A DNA stretch of 64,000 bases from CAVREM01 sp963728825 (GTDB taxonomy: Bacteria > Acidobacteriota > Vicinamibacteria > Vicinamibacterales > CAVVIG01), in contig CAVSLA010000006.1 in NCBI GenBank assembly GCA_963728825.1, positions 62,001 through 126,000 of the forward strand. The letters run 5' to 3'. Shown here piece by piece: positions 1 through 7,598 of the stretch; position 1 is the first letter of the stretch; each line of letters begins with the position of its first letter. The notes below the pieces were generated by a model. The model saw nothing but the letters and a program-made list of their open reading frames with translations, was not told the DNA's origin and did no database searches. The position numbers and the translations under genes were made by a program.

Positions 1-791
1 CTTGATGGTAGTCACCTCGACCGCCACGCACGGCCAACGCCAAAGTGCCCCTCACAGCAGGACGGGCCTTCGCGGCGTCGAAGTGGCACGCGAGACGTTT
101 GAAGCGAGCGTCGAAGCGCGGGTGAGAGACCGCCGGGCGAAATGCATGAACGCGTTCGGCAACCTCACGTTCTGCAATTGTTTCAGTGCATCTTTGCCGT
201 TGAACGTTGATTTCCAACAATACGTCGCGGTGACAATTAGTAATGATGACGCCGTTACGACTGCTTCGCAGAACCAGCTGCGGGATGTCATCATCGCAAC
301 TCGTGATCGTTGCGTTGCCGCGGCATCCGGACAACCGTAATGGGTTCCCGCTAGCGCGTCACACCCTCTTCATCAGGGCGCGGGATCGACGCGCTAGTTT
401 ATGCGCCCGAACCCAGCAGGCCGAAGCGACACCGCAATCAGCGCGAGTGGACGGCGGTAAGACGACGGCATCTAGAGTCGTCGACGGGGAGTCTCTCGGA
501 TCAGCTGACTCGTTTTTCGTTGTCGACGATCGCCTGCCACCTGAACGGCGGATCTCCGGCGCTACGTGTCCACACCGTCGCCGCCAGGTTGCGGGGAGAC
601 AACGCCCTGGTGGACGAGCTGCTCAGGTCTTTGGCCGCCGGGCGGATGCTTCAGTCCGCCCTGTGCGACGAATCGCTACCTATCATCTATCCAGTATCGC
701 TCGGCATGAGCTGGACCAGAACTCTCAATCCGCCCTCCCGATTAGATTCACATTCACTCGCCGTGAGTCATGATGGCTGAAAGGAGCAGGC
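1..791. other. Gene-poor stretch, no supported gene
   Basis: Several open frames of 80-176 codons occur here on both strands, but they overlap one another, lack convincing ribosome binding sites and show no recognisable motif or protein-like composition. One frame at about 520-780 reads slightly more protein-like (a Leu/Ala-rich helix followed by a Ser/Pro-rich tail) and could be a decayed remnant, but I cannot assign it. The left edge of the window may also cut a gene that lies mainly outside. Confidence 0.4.
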
Positions 792-905
792 ATGGGAGAC
801 AAGGGTGGAAAGAAGGACAAGGAAAAGAACAAACAACAGCAGCTGACGAAACAGAAACAGGAGGAACAAAAAAAGCAGGACAAGGTCCGGCCAAAGGCTC
901 CATAG
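792..905 (+). CDS. 37-residue Lys/Gln-rich small protein
   Basis: A very short open frame with an ideal ribosome binding site (AAGGAG, five bases before the ATG). The product is extremely hydrophilic: it begins MGDKGGKKDKEKNKQQQ and ends in KVRPKAP, with almost only Lys, Gln, Glu, Asp and Gly, no signal peptide and no membrane segment. It is expected to be disordered or a single charged helix in the cytoplasm. I recall similar Lys-rich micro-proteins annotated as hypothetical in other bacteria, but no function is known to me. It stands alone; the next gene downstream starts about 200 bases later on the same strand. The RBS and amino-acid bias support it as a real gene despite its length. Confidence 0.6.
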   Translation: MGDKGGKKDKEKNKQQQLTKQKQEEQKKQDKVRPKAP

Positions 906-1108
906 CAGAAAGTTCACCGACAGCAGGCGGTCGTTGGTAAAGCCAGCTGTCAGACGATCTCCGTTCACTCGTAATCACGAATTGCGCAGGCCGACAATCC
1001 GGGGCGCGACGAGCGCCCGGGGCCTGATCGACGAGCACGCTCAGCCGGCCAGTTAGCGGATTCCAGACCGACGCCGGCGGTGCAGTCGATCGCCCGTTAG
1101 GGAGAATC

Positions 1109-1906
1109 ATGAGCGAAGACGCACACGCCCGACCGACACGCGACGCGCCCGAGCCGCTGTACGACATCAATATCCCGACACCGACGCACGCGGAGCGCGC
1201 GCGAACATTGGTCGCCCAGATCTCGACCGGGACCCTGTGCACCCTGGCCCTGGAGCCGGAAGGTTATCCCTACGGCTCGTTCGTGACCGTCGCCTTTGAC
1301 AACGAAAACCCAATCTTCCTTATCAGCGGACTCGCCGAGCACACCAAGAACTTGGAGCGGGATCCTCGCGCGTCGCTGCTGGTGGCCGAGGGAGGCTCTG
1401 CAGATCCGCTCGCCAACGGCCGCGTCACCATCCTAGGACCGTGCACGCGCGTCGAAGGGGATTGCGGAAGCGCGCGTGCCGCATTCTTCGCTGCTCATCC
1501 GAACTCACGCTACTACGCTGACTTCCGCGATTTCGCGTTCTGGAAGCTGCATGTCGATCATGTCCGCTACATTGGGGGCTATGGCCGGATGTCGTGGATC
1601 AGCAAGGCTGACTGGCGGGCCGCCGAACCGGATCCCCTCGGTCCGTCGGCCGTCGACATGATTGCTCATATGAACGCCGATCACGCCGACGCCATGGTGC
1701 TTTACTGCAAGGCCTTTTCAAAAGCGACCGAGATCACTTCCGCGAGCATGACGGGCGTCGACAGGTACGGCTTCGACCTGTCGGCGATGACCCCAACGGG
1801 ACCACGACTCGTCCGACTGGCGTTCGGCAAGCCGGTCAGTACCCCGGAGCAAGTGCGCGCCGCCCTGATCTCGATGTTGAAGGACGCCAGATCCAAGCTG
1901 GGCTGA
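1109..1906 (+). CDS. HugZ-like pyridoxamine 5'-phosphate oxidase-fold protein
   Basis: 265-residue cytoplasmic protein with two parts. Residues about 25-165 form a split-barrel flavin/heme-binding domain of the pyridoxamine-phosphate-oxidase type (ISTGTLCTLALEPEGYPYGS, then an ISGLAEHTKNLERDPRASLLV segment). Residues about 180-262 match the DUF2470-type C-terminal domain (DMIAHMNADHADAMVLYC, then GVDRYGFDL). This architecture is typical of HugZ-family heme-degrading or heme-binding proteins and of related flavoproteins of unknown substrate. The ATG is preceded by AGGGAGA. The gene is monocistronic; the convergent AAA+ gene ends about 160 bases downstream. The family assignment is firm, but heme oxygenase activity is not demonstrable from the sequence. 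Confidence 0.85.
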   Translation: MSEDAHARPTRDAPEPLYDINIPTPTHAERARTLVAQISTGTLCTLALEPEGYPYGSFVTVAFDNENPIFLISGLAEHTKNLERDPRASLLVAEGGSADPLANGRVTILGPCTRVEGDCGSARAAFFAAHPNSRYYADFRDFAFWKLHVDHVRYIGGYGRMSWISKADWRAAEPDPLGPSAVDMIAHMNADHADAMVLYCKAFSKATEITSASMTGVDRYGFDLSAMTPTGPRLVRLAFGKPVSTPEQVRAALISMLKDARSKLG

Positions 1907-2063
1907 TGGGCACGAGAAGCTGCCGCGCATCGCGATGGCAGCTCAAGGTTCTGATGTGCTGCAGAATGAGCCCCCAATGGTCTCAGCACATCGCATAGCG
2001 GGTTAGGTCCTCGGTAAGTCCGTACTGTTTACAACGCAGCCGACCCGCCCCTCATGATTTGAA

Positions 2064-3191
2064 TTACCTGAGCAGGGCGACAATGAGCGCGATGAGCGCC
2101 ATGAGCAGCGCGGCGCCCGCGAGGGCGTATGCCACCACCGGCGCCGCGTGGGACGGCGTCGTACCGACGACGAGGTTCGCCTCCGGCAGCACCAGTGCCT
2201 CGCCCGCATACAGCGACTGGCGCATGACGCGCTTGCCGGCAATCACTTCCTCGATGCTCACCTCGAAGTGGTGCTGGCAAATCCGTTTCGCCGAATCAGG
2301 ACCGGGTTCAGCCGCGGCCGCAAGCGCGGCCTTCAGCACCGCGTTCCGGATGTCGCCGCCGCTCACCTCGTACCGGCGGGCCAGCGCTTGAAAATCGACG
2401 TCAGCCGCGAGCGGCGTCCGCGCGGGATGCACCTGCACGCGCCAAATCTGCGTGCGTTCCGCCTCCCCTGGCATCTCGAACAGGACGTGGGTCCGGATGC
2501 GTCGCTCGAATGCCGGATCCAAGTTCGCCGCGAGGTTCGTGGCGAAGATCACCACGCCGTTGTACCACTCGAGCTCCTGCAGCAGCACGCTGACAACGGT
2601 GTTCGATTCGCGCTGAAACCCGTGAGCGACTGATGTCGATCGCCGCGCCGCGATGGCGTCCGCTTCGTCGAACAGCAACACGGTCCGCTCGTCGCGCGCC
2701 GTGCGGAAGATGGCGGCAACGTTCTTCGGCGTCTCGCCCATCCACAGCGATTCCAGCTCGGCATAACGTACGCGCAGAAGCCCGCGGCCGAGCGAGTGCG
2801 CGATGGCTTCGGCACAGATCGTCTTGCCGGTACCCGGAGGACCCGCGAAGTTGAAGGCGAGCGCAAGCCCGGTGGGATGGCGCTCGCCGAGGCCCCAGCG
2901 GTTGAAGATGAGGTCATGCTGGGTGACCTGCGCCAGGGCGGTGTCGAGGGCGCGGCGGGTCGAGGGCGGCAGAATCACATCGTCGAATGTCCGACGCGGC
3001 ACGATCGACTCGACGGCCCGGCGGCCACTCGTGCCAAACAGACGCGTGAATGGGATTGGCGGCACGCCTCCACCGTACCCCCTGTGCCGGGCTGTCGGCA
3101 ATAGACGGCGCCGCCGCGGTCGCTGCCGGGTCTCCGCCGCAAACCGAATCGGTAAACAGCAGGCGGCGCGCTCAATCAAACGGGAGTGCAT
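2064..3191 (-). CDS. AAA+ ATPase with C-terminal membrane anchor
   Basis: AAA+ family ATPase. Visible motifs: Walker A GPPGTGKT, Walker B LLFDEADA, sensor 1 in VVIFATNLAANLDPAF, and an arginine finger region ERRIRTHVLFEMP. A helical lid domain follows (VSGGDIRNAVLKAALAA). The last about 25 residues form one hydrophobic helix (VVAYALAGAALLMALIALIVALL), so the ATPase is probably tail-anchored with its catalytic domain in the cytoplasm. Such domains remodel or extract proteins, but the substrate is unknown. It follows the AbgT transporter gene by about 20 bases and is probably co-transcribed. The first about 40 residues are Arg-rich and unlike the family, so a start further in (for example GTG at 3065) is possible. 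Confidence 0.75.
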   Translation of the reverse strand: MHSRLIERAACCLPIRFAAETRQRPRRRRLLPTARHRGYGGGVPPIPFTRLFGTSGRRAVESIVPRRTFDDVILPPSTRRALDTALAQVTQHDLIFNRWGLGERHPTGLALAFNFAGPPGTGKTICAEAIAHSLGRGLLRVRYAELESLWMGETPKNVAAIFRTARDERTVLLFDEADAIAARRSTSVAHGFQRESNTVVSVLLQELEWYNGVVIFATNLAANLDPAFERRIRTHVLFEMPGEAERTQIWRVQVHPARTPLAADVDFQALARRYEVSGGDIRNAVLKAALAAAAEPGPDSAKRICQHHFEVSIEEVIAGKRVMRQSLYAGEALVLPEANLVVGTTPSHAAPVVAYALAGAALLMALIALIVALLR

Positions 3192-3210
3192 TCGCCGTAG
3201 GACGGACCCT

Positions 3211-4797
3211 TCAACGCACCAGTGTGGGCAGTATGTACGACACGGCCGCGCCGGGTCCGACCGGGATTTCGAGCGCTACCCAGATCGCCGTCAGGGCGGC
3301 GCCTCCGAGGTAAAACGCGATACTTAGGGGCAGCAGCAACGCGATCAGCGAGCCAAGGCGGAAGTCTGGAATCCAACGCCTGCAAAAGGTCAGCGTCAGC
3401 ACGACGTAGGCATTGAGCGGCGAGATCAGATTAGTGACGGTGTCGCCGACCCGGTAGGCCGCGGTGGTCATTTCAGGGGAGATGTCGAGCAGCATCAGCA
3501 TCGGTACACCCACCGGTGCCATCGCGGTCCATTTCGCCGAACCGGAGGCGATCAAGAAATCCAGCCAAGCCGACATGGTCGTCAACATCGGCAGCAATAG
3601 CGCCGGGGGCGCATGCGTGGCGCGCAGCTGGTCCGCGCCGACGATCGCCGTGATCGGCCCCAGATTCGACCAACCGAACATGGCCACGAACTGGGCGGCG
3701 AAGAACACGAGCACCAGATAGGGCAGCATGCCTTCCAGGCCCTTCGCCATCATCGCCACGACGTCGCGATGGGATCGGATCGTGCCGGCGACCGCGCCAT
3801 ACGCCCAGCCGGTGGCGAGAAAGAGCAGGAAGAACCCTGGCACCAAGCCGCGAAACAGCGGCGTGAGGCGCTGGCCCGGCGCGGCTGCCTCGTCATACAG
3901 CGGCGTGAAGCCTGGCCAAAGCGACAGCGCAGCGAACAATGTAGCGACGCCCAGTGCAACCAGTCCCGCTGCCCGCAGGCCTCGCCGTTCCACCATCGTC
4001 AGCGGCGCGGCGTGCCGCTCGCTCGCGGCCGGGCCGTCACCCTGCCAGGCTCCGAGCCGCGGGGCGACGATGCGCTCCGTCACGATCCAACCGAGGCCGG
4101 TGAATACGACTGCGATCCCGAGGCAGAACCACCAGTTGCCGATGGGATTCATCGTCCAATCGGGCTGGATCAGCCGAGCACCGGTTTCAGTGATACCCAA
4201 AATCAGCACATCGTACTGGCCGGGCAACAGATTGCCCGCGAGACCGACGCACGCACCCGCGAAGCCGACTATGAGTCCCAGGATGGGGTGCCGTCCCACG
4301 CTAGCGAAGATGAGGCCGGCCAACGGCACGAACACGACAAAGCCGGAATCGCTAGCGTGGCTGGTCAGCATACCCGCCAACATCACGACGGGCACGAGCA
4401 AGCGCTCGGGGACGGCGCTGAGGCTTGCGCGCACGAGTGCGGCGAACAGGCCGCTGCGATCGGCCACACCCGCGCCCAGCATGATCGTCAGCACGAGGCC
4501 CAGCGGCGGGAAGGCGGCAAAGGTGCGCGGGGTCTCAGTAATGACCAACTGCAGCGACTGTTCCGACAACAGGCTCGTCACGCTCAGCGTTTCGCCGGTG
4601 ACGGGATTCACAGCCGACCAGCCCGCAGCGGCGCCAACCGCCGACAAGGCCATCAGAACCGCGATCAAGCCGACGAAGATCAAAGCCGGATCGGGCAGGA
4701 CGTTGCCCAAACGCTCCACGCCGTCCAGGAAGCGATTGCGGCCCTGGATGGGGATCACTTCATATGGACCCGGACCAGTGACGGTGATGAGAGCCAC
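3211..4797 (-). CDS. abgT: AbgT-family transporter (p-aminobenzoyl-glutamate type)
   Basis: 528-residue integral membrane protein with about 11-13 hydrophobic segments, the usual length for AbgT. The N-terminus has the family pattern FLDGVERLGNVLPDPALIF, followed by VTSLLSEQSLQLVITETPRTFAAFPPLG in the first periplasmic/re-entrant part. The conserved C-terminal block reads SGSAKWTAMAPVGVPMLMLLDISPEMTTAAYRVGDTVTNLISPLNAYVVL. The family covers importers of p-aminobenzoyl-glutamate and drug/sulfonamide exporters; which applies cannot be decided. The start is a GTG. The AAA+ gene follows closely on the same strand, so they may form a two-gene unit. Confidence 0.88.
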   Translation of the reverse strand: MALITVTGPGPYEVIPIQGRNRFLDGVERLGNVLPDPALIFVGLIAVLMALSAVGAAAGWSAVNPVTGETLSVTSLLSEQSLQLVITETPRTFAAFPPLGLVLTIMLGAGVADRSGLFAALVRASLSAVPERLLVPVVMLAGMLTSHASDSGFVVFVPLAGLIFASVGRHPILGLIVGFAGACVGLAGNLLPGQYDVLILGITETGARLIQPDWTMNPIGNWWFCLGIAVVFTGLGWIVTERIVAPRLGAWQGDGPAASERHAAPLTMVERRGLRAAGLVALGVATLFAALSLWPGFTPLYDEAAAPGQRLTPLFRGLVPGFFLLFLATGWAYGAVAGTIRSHRDVVAMMAKGLEGMLPYLVLVFFAAQFVAMFGWSNLGPITAIVGADQLRATHAPPALLLPMLTTMSAWLDFLIASGSAKWTAMAPVGVPMLMLLDISPEMTTAAYRVGDTVTNLISPLNAYVVLTLTFCRRWIPDFRLGSLIALLLPLSIAFYLGGAALTAIWVALEIPVGPGAAVSYILPTLVR

Positions 4798-5069
4798 GTG
4801 TGGCGCGATTATACGGGCGGGGTGTAACTCCGGGGATTACTTCTGATTAACGTCGAAGGGTCGATCTGGCCGCAGCCGGGCCGGATTCCTCGACACATGG
4901 CGACTACACAGAGGATCTCTCTGTTGCAGAGATTGTTCGGCGAGCCCGGTTTGGCATTATGCTGCGAAACGTCGCAGGTTGCCGAGACGCACCGCTCGGC
5001 CTCCGCTCGCGAAGCATCTTGTGAGCGATGTGCAGGCGCACACCTCAACTCCCACAGAAGGAGCAGGTC

Positions 5070-5336
5070 ATGGCATTTATGCTAGTCAGGAGCAAAGTCA
5101 GGGACTTCAAGACGTGGAAGCCCGCGTACGACGCTCATTTGCCAGCGCGCAACGACGCAGGGCTCACGGAGAAGTACCTGCTTCGTAATGCGGATGACGC
5201 CAACGAGATTGTCATTCTTTTTGAAGCACAGGACCTCAATCGAGCGAAGGCGTTTGCAGCGTCCGCAGACCTCCGTGAGCGGATGCAAGAATCTGGCGTG
5301 GTCGACAAGCCAGACATCTACTTCCTCGATAGGTAA
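5070..5336 (+). CDS. Small dimeric alpha/beta-barrel protein (ABM/cyclase-like)
   Basis: 88-residue cytoplasmic protein. The ATG at 5070 is chosen because AGAAGGAG lies seven bases upstream; an upstream in-frame start has no such site. The sequence begins MAFMLVRSKVRDFKTWKPAYDAH and contains ADDANEIVILFEAQDLNRAKAFAAS, the pattern of ferredoxin-like dimeric barrel proteins often annotated as antibiotic-biosynthesis monooxygenase-like or cyclase. A catalytic function cannot be inferred from the fold. It stands alone between two gene-poor stretches. Confidence 0.7.
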   Translation: MAFMLVRSKVRDFKTWKPAYDAHLPARNDAGLTEKYLLRNADDANEIVILFEAQDLNRAKAFAASADLRERMQESGVVDKPDIYFLDR

Positions 5337-6128
5337 CCGCTGGGTCACTCTCACGCGGCTGCCGATGCGGGCGCGAGGAGGCATCCTCGAGCGCTCGCCG
5401 CCCGCCGAGCCGGTGCCGCCGCAGCCACTTGTACGAGGAAAGAAAGATCGCGCTCGTAAGTAACGTGTGACGCCGCAGTGGTTAGTGAAAGGCTTTGAGG
5501 TCGTAAATGGCGGCGGACTAGACGCCGAGCTGTCGGTGTGTCTGTGTCACCGGAAGTGTAGCGGTCGGGTCAGAACGGGACGGTCAGGACGCCACGGGAC
5601 ATGCTCCGATCGCAAGGCAGTATCCGCCGGCACGTGCGGACTTTACAGGTGAAATCGCGAATTCCACAAACGTTCCGTTCAGTTTTTCAAGACCACCGCC
5701 ATCGACCACTCGGCCATCCCTCCGCGCCGGTTACGTAGAATCACGATCCTACACGACGTGCTATTTCCGCTCGAAGCCGTCGCAGGCGACGACGGGGAGC
5801 GCAGGGTACTTCGGATACCGCGGATCGCTAGCCGCCAGCCGACACAGAATGAACACCGACCCTCGCACCGACGTAACTGGCGCTGCGTGCGCGCAGGCCA
5901 CGCAGAGTCCCGTCGGGACGTCGGGGCGAGTCACCGGGTCTGCGGTCATTGCTTCTCGACTTTGATTATCCGTTGAGCGTCCGGCAGGGATTGAGAAGGT
6001 TCCGGCTGGGCAGATTATTGTCGGGCTTGGGGCAGAGCGCCGGCGCTTTATCTCGCGCAACATCAACGAATTGCGGTAAATTACCGCCCGCGCGTTCCGG
6101 GTACCTGATTGTGCCCGCGAGCTCCCCC
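5337..6128. other. Gene-poor stretch, no supported gene
   Basis: About 790 bases without a convincing gene. Open frames on both strands are short, overlap each other and lack ribosome binding sites or recognisable motifs. No tRNA-like cloverleaf, insertion sequence end or tandem repeat was seen. It may contain degraded sequence or the promoter of the small secreted protein that follows. Confidence 0.4.
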
Positions 6129-6401
6129 ATGCTGCGTGCCGTCATCATCGTCGGCGTCTGCCTTCTGGCGGCCGGAGTCCCCCTGCAGGCGACGCAGTAC
6201 AAAGTCCTCATCAAGCGGCTGGATTCGAACACCTTTCAGGCACAGGCCTCAAAGGTCATCATCGAGACCAGCCGCTGCGCTGACTGGATGCCCGACAACG
6301 ATGTGGAAGAGGCGATCCTGAACTGGGAAGGGTCGTTCGGGAACAACTGGATCGTGTTCACTGCTTCGGGCACGAAGTGCGACGTCTCGAAGATCCGCTG
6401 A
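6129..6401 (+). CDS. Small secreted hypothetical protein
   Basis: 90-residue protein with a clear N-terminal signal peptide (MLRAVIIVGVCLLAAGVPLQA, with predicted cleavage before TQYK). The mature part is about 70 residues with two cysteines (SRCADWMP and TKCDVSKIR) that could form a disulfide in the periplasm. An upstream in-frame extension exists, but the signal peptide fixes the likely start here. No family is recognised. It converges with the receiver-histidine kinase gene; a strong hairpin lies between them. Confidence 0.55.
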   Translation: MLRAVIIVGVCLLAAGVPLQATQYKVLIKRLDSNTFQAQASKVIIETSRCADWMPDNDVEEAILNWEGSFGNNWIVFTASGTKCDVSKIR

Positions 6402-6420
6402 TTCAGCGCCGACCCGACGC

Positions 6421-6442
6421 GCCGGGTCTGGAAAGACCCGGC
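6421..6442. terminator. Perfect 9-bp hairpin between convergent genes
   Basis: GCCGGGTCT and AGACCCGGC pair perfectly around a four-base GGAA loop. It sits between the stop codons of the small secreted protein (plus) and the receiver-kinase (minus), where it could terminate both transcripts, although no T-tract follows. It also looks like a dispersed palindromic repeat, so its role may not be only termination. Confidence 0.5.
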
Positions 6443-6458
6443 CTACATACTACCAAGA

Positions 6459-7598
6459 CTACTGCGCGAGAGGGATGCGGACCGTAAAAGTTGCGCCGCG
6501 GCCGGGGCCGTCGCTGTGCGCACTGATCCGGCCGCCGTGCAGCTCGACGATGTGACGCGAGATGGCGAGGCCGAGCCCGAGGCCTTTGCCGCTGTTCTGT
6601 CCGTCCGCCTGCCGGAACTCCTCGAAGACGTGCGGCAGGAACCGCGGCTCGATCCCGATCCCTGAATCCTTGACCTCGATCACGGCCGCGTCGTCCTCGC
6701 GATCGATGGTCAAGGCGACATGCCCGTCGGGGTCCGTGAACTGCACGGCGTTGTTCAAGAGGTTGGTGACGACCTGCTGCAGACGGGCCGGATCGCCCTG
6801 GAGGTGCATCGGATACATCGAGACGGCCAGCTCGAGGTTTTTGCGAGCGGCCTCGGGCCGCACCAGCTCGACGGCCGCGGCACCGACCATTTCGAGGTCG
6901 ACGGTCGACAACTCCAGCCGCATCTTGCGCTGCTGGATGCTCGCCGCGTCGAGCAGCCCGTTGATGAGCGCCCACTGCTGGCGCGTGCTGCGCTCGAGCG
7001 CCTCGAGAGCGCGCGCCTGTCGCTCGGCGTCGAGCGTGCCGCCCTTCATCAGGGCGATCCAGCCGACCGCCGCGTTGAGCGGCGTCCTCAGTTCGTGCGA
7101 CAGCGTCGCGAGAAACTTGTCCTTGATGAGATTGGCCTGCTCCGCCACCTGGCGCGCGCGCAGCTCCCGCTCCAGTGCGGCCGACAACTCCTGCTCGGCA
7201 CGACGGAGGCGCAGCAGCGCCTTGACCGTTGCGATCAGCACTTCCGGGTGGGTCGGCTCGGTCAGGTAGGCGTCGGCGCCACCGGTCAGGCCGGCCACGC
7301 GATCGGCGTCGGACACCGCCGTCGATGACACCTGCAGCACCTGCACCGCCGTCAGCGCCGTGTCCTGCTTGATGCGGTTGCAGACCTCGAGGCCGTTGAT
7401 GTCCGGCAGGTTGACGTCGAGCAGGACGAGATCGATCGGGCGGCGTTTGATCGTTTCGAGCGCCGACTGCCCGGTGCTCGCTTCGATCACGCAGAAGCCG
7501 GCGCGCCGCAGCAAGGTGCTCTTGGCGAAACGGTTCGACTCGTGGTCATCGACCACCAGCACGACCGCCGGAGAAGAGCTGGCGTCTGCCATCGTCAC
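6459..7598 (-). CDS. Receiver-histidine kinase (REC-HisKA-HATPase)
   Basis: 379-residue cytoplasmic protein with no membrane segment. Residues about 12-130 are a receiver domain with phospho-acceptor Asp61 (LVLLDVNLPDINGLEV). The usual Lys near its end is Glu114 (ADAYLTEP). A coiled-coil linker follows (RLRRAEQELSAALERELRARQ), then a HisKA dimerisation domain with His168 (TLSHELRTPLNAAVG) and a HATPase domain with DSGIGIEPRF and GKGLGLGLAI. It probably autophosphorylates on His168 in response to input through the receiver. It overlaps the preceding hybrid kinase gene by four bases and is the last gene of the stressosome operon. Confidence 0.88.
   Translation of the reverse strand: MTMADASSSPAVVLVVDDHESNRFAKSTLLRRAGFCVIEASTGQSALETIKRRPIDLVLLDVNLPDINGLEVCNRIKQDTALTAVQVLQVSSTAVSDADRVAGLTGGADAYLTEPTHPEVLIATVKALLRLRRAEQELSAALERELRARQVAEQANLIKDKFLATLSHELRTPLNAAVGWIALMKGGTLDAERQARALEALERSTRQQWALINGLLDAASIQQRKMRLELSTVDLEMVGAAAVELVRPEAARKNLELAVSMYPMHLQGDPARLQQVVTNLLNNAVQFTDPDGHVALTIDREDDAAVIEVKDSGIGIEPRFLPHVFEEFRQADGQNSGKGLGLGLAISRHIVELHGGRISAHSDGPGRGATFTVRIPLAQ

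Noticed and set aside
3613..4846. Two overlapping plus-strand frames of about 400 codons
   Set aside because: Antisense to abgT, composition of Arg/Gln/His-rich shadow translation.
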